NCBI GenBank assembly: GCA_016844285.1
Contig: JAENIS010000034.1
Location: 1-28,097, forward strand
Direction of reading: 5' to 3'
Source: Dehalococcoidales bacterium
GTDB taxonomy: Bacteria; Chloroflexota; Dehalococcoidia; Dehalococcoidales; UBA2162
Length of the DNA stretch: 28,097 nucleotides
The translations under genes and the position numbers were made by a program. Below the pieces are notes generated by a model. That model did not search any database. It was not told where the DNA came from and saw only the letters and a program-made list of their open reading frames with translations. Shown piece by piece: positions 1 through 6,037 of the stretch. Each line of letters opens with the position of its first letter. Position 1 is the first letter of the stretch.

Positions 1-774
1 GTTCCTGTCCCCCTCCCCGACCTGGACTTGAAAACGGCCGAAGTAACTACCCAGGAGAAAGCCGAGTGGGAAAAAGAGCTGCTGGGTCTGTCCCTCTCCC
101 GGCAGCCTTTCACTGCCGGTAGGAATGACCCGGGAACAACCCTCTGTGGTGAAATTGACGCCGAAATGGATGGACAGGCAATTACGGTCATTGGTGAAGT
201 GGCGACGGTAAGCCACCTGTTTACCCGGGAACATAAGGCCTTCGTCAAGGCTACTTTAGACGACATTAGCGGTAGTGTTGAGGTCACGGTCTGGCCTAAA
301 GTTTTTGAGATGAGCCGGGAGCTGTGGCAGGAGGGAAGTATATTGCTGGTGGAAGGTAAAGTCAGAGTCAGGGATGAGCGAGTGCAGCTAAACGGCGATA
401 GCGTGCGACGCTACCAACCAAAAGCCGCCCCGGTTGGGGAAGCCGTCACCACCGCACCGGTGGCAACGCCAATCGCCGCCAGGGAAGCTCCCGCCGGCAT
501 GGCTCCCCCCAAAGCTCAACGGCTGGTAGTCACTATCAACCGGAGCGATGATAAGGATAGCGATATTGTCTGTTTGCATAAGGTGATTGATACCATTAAA
601 GACTTCCCCGGAGAAGATGAAGTTAGCCTGCGGCTGAGCAGCGTGGATGAGGTGGTTAACCTCAGGCTGACCAGCGCTGGCTACTGTGCCGAGCTACGTC
701 AGCGGCTGGTGGAGTTGGTTGCTGAGGAGGGATTAAGGGTGGAGCCAGCCACTAATACCTCAGTTCCAATATAA
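1..774 (+). CDS. dnaE: DNA polymerase III alpha subunit, C-terminal part (5' truncated by window)
   Basis: The reading frame is open from base 1, so this is the tail of a longer gene and the TTG at 28 is not its start. The catalytic PHP and polymerase domains lie outside the window. The visible part starts with the WEKELLG segment (about codons 22-29) that precedes the OB fold in bacterial DnaE. The OB-fold domain (codons 61-137, starting ITVIGEV and containing GSVEVTVWP) is the single-strand DNA binding module of the replicative polymerase. A Pro/Ala-rich linker follows, then a C-terminal alpha/beta region (codons 170-257) in the position of the clamp-loader-binding tail. The stop is TAA, and radC starts 23 bases later, so the two genes probably share a transcript. 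Identity rests on the OB-fold and tail pattern; a stand-alone OB protein is unlikely because the frame is open upstream. Confidence 0.88.
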   Translation, partial: VPVPLPDLDLKTAEVTTQEKAEWEKELLGLSLSRQPFTAGRNDPGTTLCGEIDAEMDGQAITVIGEVATVSHLFTREHKAFVKATLDDISGSVEVTVWPKVFEMSRELWQEGSILLVEGKVRVRDERVQLNGDSVRRYQPKAAPVGEAVTTAPVATPIAAREAPAGMAPPKAQRLVVTINRSDDKDSDIVCLHKVIDTIKDFPGEDEVSLRLSSVDEVVNLRLTSAGYCAELRQRLVELVAEEGLRVEPATNTSVPI

Positions 775-797
775 GCTGGAGGGGGAGGAAGGCCAAA

Positions 798-1586
798 ATG
801 TCGCCTAAGGATGTGGCGGAAGGTCACCGCAAAAGGCTACGGGAAAAGTTCATTAAGTCGGGGCTGACGGGTTTCCACGATTATGAGATTGTGGAGTTGC
901 TCTTGAGCCTTGGCACGCCTCGTAAGGACTGTAAGCCGCCGGCCAAGGAAGCCATCGCCAAATTCAAAACACTACGGGGAGTTCTGGAAGCCCCTGCCGA
1001 AGAGCTTCAGGAGATAGACGGCATCGGCCAGCATAATGCCTTCGGTATCAAGCTGGTGCAGGAAGTCGCTCGGGAATACCTTAAAGAAAAGATTATCGAT
1101 AAGCCCATCTATCAGTCGGCGCAAGCGATTTTTGACTATCTCTATCACTCCATGCGCGACCTGAAGAAAGAGGTCTTTAAGGTTCTTTATCTTAACAGCC
1201 AGAACCAGATTATTGAGGCGGAAGACCTGGTCGAAGGGACGGTGAATAGCAGTGCGGTCTCCCCACGCGAGGTCATCGAAAAGGCAATCAAGCATAACGC
1301 CGTCTCGTTGATTTTTGTCCATAACCACCCCTCGGGCAACCCTGAGCCTAGCCAGAGTGATAAAGAGCTGACCCGCGACCTGGTCTATGCCGGGGCGATT
1401 ATCCGGATGAAGGTCTTAGACCATATCATCATCGGTAATGATAAATACTTCAGCCTGGCCTCCGAGGGGTTGATTGAGGAATACGAGCTCAGTTTCCTGA
1501 ACCTGAAAATGAGGGGAGCCGCCGAGGCGAAACGAAGACTCTACCGGGCCATGCCAGCCGAGCCTCAGCTTCCCTGGCAATCATAA
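798..1586 (+). CDS. radC: RadC-family JAB/MPN domain protein
   Basis: This 262-residue protein has the two-part RadC layout. An N-terminal region ends in a helix-hairpin-helix (DGIGQHNAFGIKL, residues 74-86). The JAB/MPN domain carries the metal-binding motif HNHPSGNPEPSQSD at residues 175-188, with H175, H177 and D188 as the expected zinc ligands and E125 (KKEVF) as the candidate acidic residue. The family is fused to or found beside DNA-repair and mobile-element genes, but the old link to radiation resistance is not supported and the biochemical role is uncertain. The ATG follows a strong GGAGGGGGAGG site. A basic tail of about 20 residues after LKMRG extends past the usual domain end. It lies directly behind dnaE and converges on the methyltransferase gene. 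Confidence 0.93.
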   Translation: MSPKDVAEGHRKRLREKFIKSGLTGFHDYEIVELLLSLGTPRKDCKPPAKEAIAKFKTLRGVLEAPAEELQEIDGIGQHNAFGIKLVQEVAREYLKEKIIDKPIYQSAQAIFDYLYHSMRDLKKEVFKVLYLNSQNQIIEAEDLVEGTVNSSAVSPREVIEKAIKHNAVSLIFVHNHPSGNPEPSQSDKELTRDLVYAGAIIRMKVLDHIIIGNDKYFSLASEGLIEEYELSFLNLKMRGAAEAKRRLYRAMPAEPQLPWQS

Positions 1587-1621
1587 GCCTAACTAGCGAA
1601 AAAGTGGCGATTGGATTGTCT

Positions 1622-2125
1622 CTAGTGGCTGGACTCCTGGCGAAGGAGGTGCTCTTTCATGGTCAACCCACCACGGAAGCCGCCGAGCTTACCACCACTG
1701 GTGATGACGCGATGGCAGGGAACGACTATCGGTAGCGGGTTTTTGCCTAAAGCCTGCCCCACCGCCCGCATTGCTTTTGGTCTCTTCGTCTGCTCAGCTA
1801 CCCATCGGTAGCTCCTTGTTTCACCATAGGGGATGAGCCGGGTTGCTGCCCAGACCTCACGCTGAAAGGGGGTAGCCGCAGATAGGTCAAGCTCGTCGGG
1901 AAAGCTTACCTGACGGCCACTGAAGTAAGCCTGGAGACGTAATACCAGGTCGGCAAATAGCTCGGGCGACCAGGTGGCCTGATTGACCTGCTCACCCAGT
2001 TGCAGACCTGTTTCCTCAGCACTCGGCTGAGGAAGGCTGATGCTTAATAGCCCCTTCCCTGAAGCCAGTATGCCCACCCAACCCATCTTGCTCTCAAAGA
2101 TGATGTATTTTAGCTCATCAGACAT
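1622..2125 (-). CDS. ogt: Methylated-DNA--[protein]-cysteine S-methyltransferase (MGMT)
   Basis: This suicide repair enzyme moves the methyl group from O6-methylguanine in DNA onto its own cysteine. The 167-residue product contains the active-site motif VVPCHRVI with C137 as acceptor. The DNA-binding part TPFQREVW to RAVGQALGKNP (residues 85-130) includes the helix-turn-helix and the arginine finger region (R120), and GGFRGG (148-153) follows the active site. I chose the ATG at 2123-2125, preceded by AAAGGCGG, because the open frame upstream runs into an inverted repeat and reads as low-complexity sequence. It points toward radC, only 35 bases from that gene's end. The length matches stand-alone Ogt without the Ada regulatory domain. 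The symbol ogt is by family; orthology to E. coli ogt is not shown. Confidence 0.92.
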   Translation of the reverse strand: MSDELKYIIFESKMGWVGILASGKGLLSISLPQPSAEETGLQLGEQVNQATWSPELFADLVLRLQAYFSGRQVSFPDELDLSAATPFQREVWAATRLIPYGETRSYRWVAEQTKRPKAMRAVGQALGKNPLPIVVPCHRVITSGGKLGGFRGGLTMKEHLLRQESSH

Positions 2126-2196
2126 AAGACCGCCTTTATGCTTATTACACCACAAACTAGGGGGAAGGTCAAAGAGCCGGGGTGGGATTGTTTGCA

Positions 2197-2323
2197 TTTG
2201 GTTGGTGGTGTCATTGCGAGACCATCCGCCGCAGGCGGAGGCGAAGCAATCCGGGTGGAGGACTTCGCCCGTCCAGATTGCCACGGGGTCTAACGCCCCC
2301 TCGCAATGACACCACCAACCAAA
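2197..2323. repeat. 127-bp element bounded by 24-bp perfect inverted repeats
   Basis: Bases 2197-2220 and 2300-2323 are perfect reverse complements (24 bp; core GGTTGGTGGTGTCATTGCGAG). Between them lie a smaller hairpin, CCGCCGCAGGCGG near 2226-2238, and a second dyad, GCAATCCGG (2246-2254) against CCAGATTGC (2273-2281). The nested structure could fold as one long RNA or cruciform and resembles a miniature inverted-repeat element. It fills the gap between the divergent MGMT and cyclophilin genes, just upstream of the cyclophilin promoter. No obvious target-site duplication is visible at the ends. The GTCATT start resembles the other intergenic repeats in this window. Confidence 0.8.
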
Positions 2324-2340
2324 ACCGAATATTACCGGGT

Positions 2341-2370
2341 TTGCCACTTTCCCCGGCTCGCTGCTATACT
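2341..2370 (+). promoter_or_regulatory. Candidate sigma-70-type promoter for the cyclophilin gene
   Basis: TTGCCA (2341-2346) and TATACT (2365-2370) are separated by 18 bases. Transcription would begin near 2377, about 48 bases before the start codon at 2425. It sits just outside the 127-bp inverted repeat. Confidence 0.5.
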
Positions 2371-2424
2371 GGTGGCATCACCCTGAGATTTGCGACGATA
2401 ATAATGCCAAAAAGGAGCGTTGAA

Positions 2425-3027
2425 ATGAGAGCTAACAAACTAATGACCGGTATCATCCTGGGGATGGGGGCACTTCTTTCCGCATCGTGTGCCGGTGGCG
2501 CCGCACCGGAGCCGGCGACTCCCCCAACACCGTCGCCAGCGCCAGCACCGAAGCCTAAGACCTACTCCGCTCCGCCGCCGATGGTAATCGATACTGCCAA
2601 GCAATATACGGCCACCATTGAGACGGAAAAGGGCACGTTAGTGCTGGAGCTATTTGCCAAAGATGTCCCGAAAACAGTCAATAACTTCGTCTTCCTCGCC
2701 CGCGAGGGATTCTACAATGGCGTCACGTTTCACCGGGTTATCGCCGGTTTCATGGCCCAGGGAGGAGACCCAACCGGCACTGGCAGCGGTGGCCCGGGAT
2801 ACAGGTTTGCCGATGAGTTTACTACCCACAAGCATACCGCCGGGGCACTCTCTATGGCTAATTACGGTGCAGATACCAATGGCTCGCAGTTTTTCATTAC
2901 CTATACTCCTCAGCCCGGTCTTGACGGCAAGCATTCGGTATTCGGCCAGCTAATCAGTGGGATGGATGTCCTTGAGAAAATCCGGTCAGGTGACACGATG
3001 ACACGAATAACGATAGCGGAGAAGTAG
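2425..3027 (+). CDS. Secreted cyclophilin-type peptidyl-prolyl cis-trans isomerase
   Basis: This enzyme catalyses cis-trans isomerisation of proline bonds, probably outside the membrane. The 200-residue product starts with a hydrophobic signal (residues 5-20) ending in LSASC, so C22 is a possible lipidation site although the lipobox is atypical. A Pro/Ala-rich spacer to about residue 50 follows, then a single cyclophilin domain. Landmarks are [21 protein letters not shown], which holds the catalytic Arg and the substrate-pocket residues, and [10 protein letters not shown]. The chosen ATG has AAAGGAG eight bases upstream; an ATG at 2404 in the same frame is possible but lacks a good site. The frame also stays open back to 2182, but that part is the inverted repeat. 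Monocistronic, with its own promoter, and tRNA-Cys downstream. Confidence 0.92.
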   Translation: MRANKLMTGIILGMGALLSASCAGGAAPEPATPPTPSPAPAPKPKTYSAPPPMVIDTAKQYTATIETEKGTLVLELFAKDVPKTVNNFVFLAREGFYNGVTFHRVIAGFMAQGGDPTGTGSGGPGYRFADEFTTHKHTAGALSMANYGADTNGSQFFITYTPQPGLDGKHSVFGQLISGMDVLEKIRSGDTMTRITIAEK

Positions 3028-3028
3028 C

Positions 3029-3058
3029 TTGCGTTGAGGCTCACTGGCGCATTATAAT
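3029..3058 (+). promoter_or_regulatory. Candidate tRNA-Cys promoter
   Basis: TTGCGT (3029-3034) and a perfect TATAAT (3053-3058) are separated by 18 bases, 23 bases ahead of the tRNA. The -35 overlaps the region just after the cyclophilin stop codon. Confidence 0.5.
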
Positions 3059-3081
3059 AAAACCGGCCAAAGTCTTTGCGG

Positions 3082-3157
3082 GGCGACGTAGCCAAGTGGT
3101 TAAGGCGGCGGTCTGCAAAACCGCTATTCACCGGTTCGAACCCGGTCGTCGCCTCCA
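3082..3157 (+). tRNA. tRNA-Cys (anticodon GCA)
   Basis: A full cloverleaf can be drawn. The acceptor stem GGCGACG (3082-3088) pairs with CGTCGCC (3147-3153). The anticodon arm GCGGT-CTGCAAA-ACCGC carries GCA, and the T arm is ACCGG-TTCGAAC-CCGGT. The discriminator is T, as expected for tRNA-Cys, and the CCA end is encoded (3155-3157). Confidence 0.95.
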
Positions 3158-3193
3158 TCGCCTCCAATTTCGGACCATCCGTTGAGAGCGCAA

Positions 3194-3223
3194 TTTACCA
3201 TTACTTCACCGCTGGTCTATAAT
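3194..3223 (+). promoter_or_regulatory. Candidate tRNA-Leu promoter
   Basis: A perfect TATAAT (3218-3223) lies 8 bases before the tRNA-Leu acceptor stem. The best -35 match is TTTACC (3194-3199) with an 18-base spacer. The TATAAT is so close that any primary transcript would start almost at the mature 5' end. Confidence 0.4.
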
Positions 3224-3231
3224 TACCTTGA

Positions 3232-3316
3232 GCCGGGATGGCGGAACTGGCAGACGCTGCGGACTTAAAATCCGCCGGAGAAATCCTTGTGGGTTCGAGT
3301 CCCACTCCCGGCACCA
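3232..3316 (+). tRNA. tRNA-Leu (anticodon UAA)
   Basis: The acceptor stem GCCGGGA (3232-3238) pairs with TCCCGGC (3306-3312). The anticodon arm GCGGA-CTTAAAA-TCCGC carries TAA. A long class II variable arm follows, the T loop is GTTCGAGTC, and the CCA end is encoded. Confidence 0.95.
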
Positions 3317-3589
3317 GCTATCGTCACCCTGGCAATCAGCCGGAAGGTGACTCTGGCCAGCGCCACTTTGTTCATTCCCCTCCCTCTGGTCGGCTGATGG
3401 CTGGGAGTTCCGGGCGTGCTGGTGACCTATAGCGTGGCCTTGCCTTGTCTGGTCGGTTTCACCCGTTTCCTAAGGACAAGGCGAACCGCTCCGCGTCTGA
3501 CCTAGTGTTCTGTCTGCTTAATCATTTAGCCGATTACTGCTTTAGAACACATTACCGCTTACGGATGACCTCACCCCCTTTATCCCACC

Positions 3590-3658
3590 GTCATTCCAGC
3601 GTAGGCTGGAATCCAGGGGTAGGGTGGTATCTGGATTCTGGCCTTCGCCAGAATGACA
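3590..3658. repeat. GTCATTCC hairpin repeat, copy 1
   Basis: This 69-bp unit begins GTCATTCCAGCGTAGGCTGG and ends CCAGAATGACA. Its ends are imperfectly complementary and it contains two small hairpins (CCAGCGTAGGCTGG and TTCTGGCCTTCGCCAGAA). A close copy is at 23090-23157 and a left-half copy at 3672-3696. Confidence 0.8.
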
Positions 3659-3671
3659 TGCTTCAATAACT

Positions 3672-3696
3672 GTCATTCCAGCGCAGGCTGGAATCT
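3672..3696. repeat. GTCATTCC repeat, left-half copy
   Basis: Only the left hairpin is present (GTCATTCCAGCGCAGGCTGG followed by AATCT). The sequence in front of it, TTCAATAACT, is also found directly before the full copy at 23090, so the shared unit extends beyond the hairpin. Confidence 0.7.
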
Positions 3697-3804
3697 AATG
3701 TCATGAGTCTATTCTATAATGAGACTATCACTCATTCCCCCTTCCCGATGGGAAGAGAGTCAGGAGGATAGGTTACTAAACAATCTCATTTATCAGGCTC
3801 GACA

Positions 3805-4194
3805 CTAGCTATATTTTTGTGGCTTTCTCAGCTCGACAAAGACGCCGTGGGCCTCTCTGGGGTGGAGCCAGGCAATGTGACCGGGCCGGTGGGTGAGCTT
3901 GACGCCCTTTGCCTGTAGCTTCTTGACGCTGGCATCGATATCCTCGGTGTCGAAGCCAACCAGATAGACACCCTCGCCACGGGTCTCCAGAAACCTCCCG
4001 ATGGCTTTGTTTGGGTCAGTCGGCTGCAAAAGTTCGATGTGTCCCTTGCCCAGGGGCAGAATGGCATTTTTGTAGCCAAACTCCTCGGATTCGCTCCGGG
4101 AGTACACCTTAAGCTCAAAAGTAGTCTCAAAACGCTTTATCGCCGCCTCCAGGTCCCTTACCACCACGGATAGTTCAATGACATCGCCTAACAT
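3805..4194 (-). CDS. VOC (glyoxalase/methylmalonyl-CoA epimerase-like) protein
   Basis: This 129-residue protein has two beta-alpha-beta-beta-beta modules typical of the vicinal oxygen chelate superfamily, with VVVRDLEAAIKRF at residues 10-22 and FDTEDIDASVKKLQAKGVKL at 81-100. By overall pattern it resembles methylmalonyl-CoA epimerase. The usual metal ligands are not all conserved: the first-strand His is E7, and the GLHHMAW-type His pair is replaced by GVYLVGF (75-81). E54 and E121 remain. It may therefore use another substrate or a changed metal site. The ATG has TAAGGAGGT upstream. It is last in the operon behind the split transketolase, 11 bases after its stop codon. Confidence 0.82.
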   Translation of the reverse strand: MLGDVIELSVVVRDLEAAIKRFETTFELKVYSRSESEEFGYKNAILPLGKGHIELLQPTDPNKAIGRFLETRGEGVYLVGFDTEDIDASVKKLQAKGVKLTHRPGHIAWLHPREAHGVFVELRKPQKYS

Positions 4195-4205
4195 CTGCTA
4201 CCTCC

Positions 4206-5147
4206 TTATTTCGCTTTTTTTATCACCTGGCGAACCGCCTGCTCAATGTCCCGGGCGGTCAAGCCATATTTCTCCAGTAGCTCATTAGCCTTGCCTGATT
4301 CGGCGTAGGTATCCTTGAGGGCGATAAACTCCATCGGTACGGGCTGGTGATTGACCACAATACGGGCGACAACGCTACCCAATCCGCCGTGCTCCAGGTG
4401 CTCCTCAGCCGTGACGATAGCTTTGGTTTCGACCGCTGCCTTGATGATGGCTGCCTCGTCAATCGGCTTAAGGGTGGGCATATTCAACACCCGGCAGTCG
4501 ATGCCATCCTTGCTGAGATTAGACGCTGCCTCCAGAGCGGCTGCCACCATCAGCCCGATGGCAATGACCGTCACATCGTTACCCGGTCTCATTGTTACCG
4601 CTTTGCCCAGACTAAAACGGTAGCTATCATCGTAAAGCACCGGTGCTTTGGAGCGGCATAGCCTGATATAGAAAGGGCCGTCACTGGCGGCGGCGATCCT
4701 TACCGCCTGAGCCGTCTCGATAGCGTCAGCCGGTACAATCACGGTAAAACCGGGTAAAGCGCCGGCGAGGGCCAGGTCTTCAATGGCCTGGTGGGAAGTG
4801 CCATCCTCGCCCACCGTGATACCGCCATGAGTGACGACTAGCTTTACATTGAGCCCGGGTTGAGCGATGGACATCCGAACCTGGTCGAAGCAGCGCCCGG
4901 GAGCGAAGACGGCAAAGGTGCTGGCGAAGGGTATTTTGCCGGAAGAGGCCAGCCCGGCGGCAATCGTGACCATGTTCTGCTCGGCAATGCCACAATCAAA
5001 GAAGCGTTCGGGAAACGCCCGGGCGAAGAACTGGGTCATGGTGGACTTGGACAGGTCAGCGTCCAGTACGACAATATCCGGGTTCTCCCGGCCCAGTTCA
5101 ACCAGGGTCTCACCATAGGTTTCCCGTAGCGAAGCTTCCCGTACCAT
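4206..5147 (-). CDS. Transketolase C-terminal subunit (split transketolase)
   Basis: This 313-residue protein has the pyrimidine-binding domain and the C-terminal domain of transketolase and pairs with the upstream subunit to form a thiamine diphosphate enzyme moving two-carbon ketol units between sugars. CGIAEQNMV at residues 52-60 holds the conserved glutamate (E56) that activates the cofactor. THGGITVGEDGTSHQ at 106-120 is the typical substrate/cofactor loop. The later part (about 185-313) is the transketolase C domain. I chose the ATG at 5145-5147, two bases past the stop of the N-terminal subunit gene and with GGAG upstream; an in-frame start at 5180 would overlap that gene and adds 11 unconserved residues. 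Tight coupling supports 1:1 synthesis. The exact sugar substrate cannot be told. Confidence 0.93.
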   Translation of the reverse strand: MVREASLRETYGETLVELGRENPDIVVLDADLSKSTMTQFFARAFPERFFDCGIAEQNMVTIAAGLASSGKIPFASTFAVFAPGRCFDQVRMSIAQPGLNVKLVVTHGGITVGEDGTSHQAIEDLALAGALPGFTVIVPADAIETAQAVRIAAASDGPFYIRLCRSKAPVLYDDSYRFSLGKAVTMRPGNDVTVIAIGLMVAAALEAASNLSKDGIDCRVLNMPTLKPIDEAAIIKAAVETKAIVTAEEHLEHGGLGSVVARIVVNHQPVPMEFIALKDTYAESGKANELLEKYGLTARDIEQAVRQVIKKAK

Positions 5148-5149
5148 GC

Positions 5150-6019
5150 TTACGCCAGCTCCTTCAAGGCAATCTCGCACTCGGTCGGCGTCGGGGCTTT
5201 GCCATGAAAATCAGCCACATTCTCCATAAAGCTGACCCCTTTGCCCTTGATGGTATGGGCAATAACAACGGTGGGCTGCCCCTTAATCAACCTGGCCCGC
5301 TCGAAGGCAGCAATCAGTTGGGTGAGGTCATGCCCGTCAACCTCAATCACATGCCAGCCGAAGGACTGCCACTTCTGGTTGAATGGGGCAAGATTCATGA
5401 TATCACGGTTCCAGCCATCAATCTGTAGTCCGTTATTGTCGACGATAGCCACCAGGCTATCTACCTTGAAATGGGCGGTGGCCATGGCGGCCTCCCAGAC
5501 CTGCCCTTCATCACACTCGCCGTCACCGAGCAGGACATAGATGCGGTGAGACTGAGCGTTAAGACGCCCCGCCAGGGCGACACCAAGGGCGAAGGATAGC
5601 CCCTGTCCCAGGGAACCGGCCGACATCTCTACCCCCGGGGTAACCGTGCAATCGGCATGACCCTGCAGACAACTATTGACTTGTCTCAGGGTAGATAGCT
5701 CGGCTAACGGGAGGTAGCCACACTCCGCCAGGGTAGCGTAAAGTAGCGGAGCAGCATGCCCTTTGCTGAGGATAAACCGGTCCCGCCCGGGCCAGCGCGG
5801 GTCTTTCGGGTGGTGTTTCAGTACTCCGAAATAGAGAGCAGTCAGAATCTCCACCGCTGACAGAGAACCGCCAGGGTGACCGCTGGCTGCCTTCCCTATC
5901 ATGGTGACAATATTGCGGCGTAACTTTCTGGCGATGGCCTCCATCTCGGTTAGGGAGAACTGCCCGGCATCAAGACCAATCTCCATATTCACTTTTGTCT
6001 TATCACTTAAATCAGACAT
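5150..6019 (-). CDS. Transketolase N-terminal subunit (split transketolase)
   Basis: This 289-residue protein is the pyrophosphate-binding half of a split transketolase. Visible motifs are SGHPGGSLSAVE, the SKGHAAP segment and the thiamine diphosphate/Mg signature running from GDGECDEGQVWEA to IVDNNGLQIDG. GQGLSFALGVALA precedes it, as usual. The ATG at 6017-6019 lies 18 bases after the preceding gene and has no good Shine-Dalgarno sequence, so translation may depend on coupling; an ATG at 5986 is no better. Split transketolases also occur in archaea, many anaerobes and sugar-specific pathways, so the gene could be the main transketolase or a specialised one. No other pentose-phosphate gene is adjacent. 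Confidence 0.93.
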   Translation of the reverse strand: MSDLSDKTKVNMEIGLDAGQFSLTEMEAIARKLRRNIVTMIGKAASGHPGGSLSAVEILTALYFGVLKHHPKDPRWPGRDRFILSKGHAAPLLYATLAECGYLPLAELSTLRQVNSCLQGHADCTVTPGVEMSAGSLGQGLSFALGVALAGRLNAQSHRIYVLLGDGECDEGQVWEAAMATAHFKVDSLVAIVDNNGLQIDGWNRDIMNLAPFNQKWQSFGWHVIEVDGHDLTQLIAAFERARLIKGQPTVVIAHTIKGKGVSFMENVADFHGKAPTPTECEIALKELA

Positions 6020-6037
6020 AATTCATACTCAAGCAAG

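Larger units (their letters stand above)
3317..3804. other. Intergenic region with hairpin repeats, no gene seen
   Basis: About 490 bases hold no convincing coding sequence; a 74-codon open frame is only repeat sequence. The stretch from about 3535 (GATTACTGC, then ACGGATGACCTCACCCCC) recurs near 22889. The GTCATTCC repeats at 3590-3658 and 3672-3696 follow, and then CCCTTCCCGATGGGAAGAG (from about 3738) and GGATAGGTTACTAAAC, which recur near 23220-23300. Confidence 0.7.

Noticed and set aside
2126..2347. N-terminal extension of the MGMT frame to 2347
   Set aside because: The extension runs through the inverted repeat and is not protein-like; the internal ATG has a ribosome binding site and fits the family length.
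3238..3432. 64-codon open frame
   Set aside because: It overlaps tRNA-Leu, and the first third is simply the tRNA read as codons.
3445..3669. 74-codon open frame
   Set aside because: It is formed by the intergenic hairpin repeat (GTCATTCC family), without a ribosome binding site.
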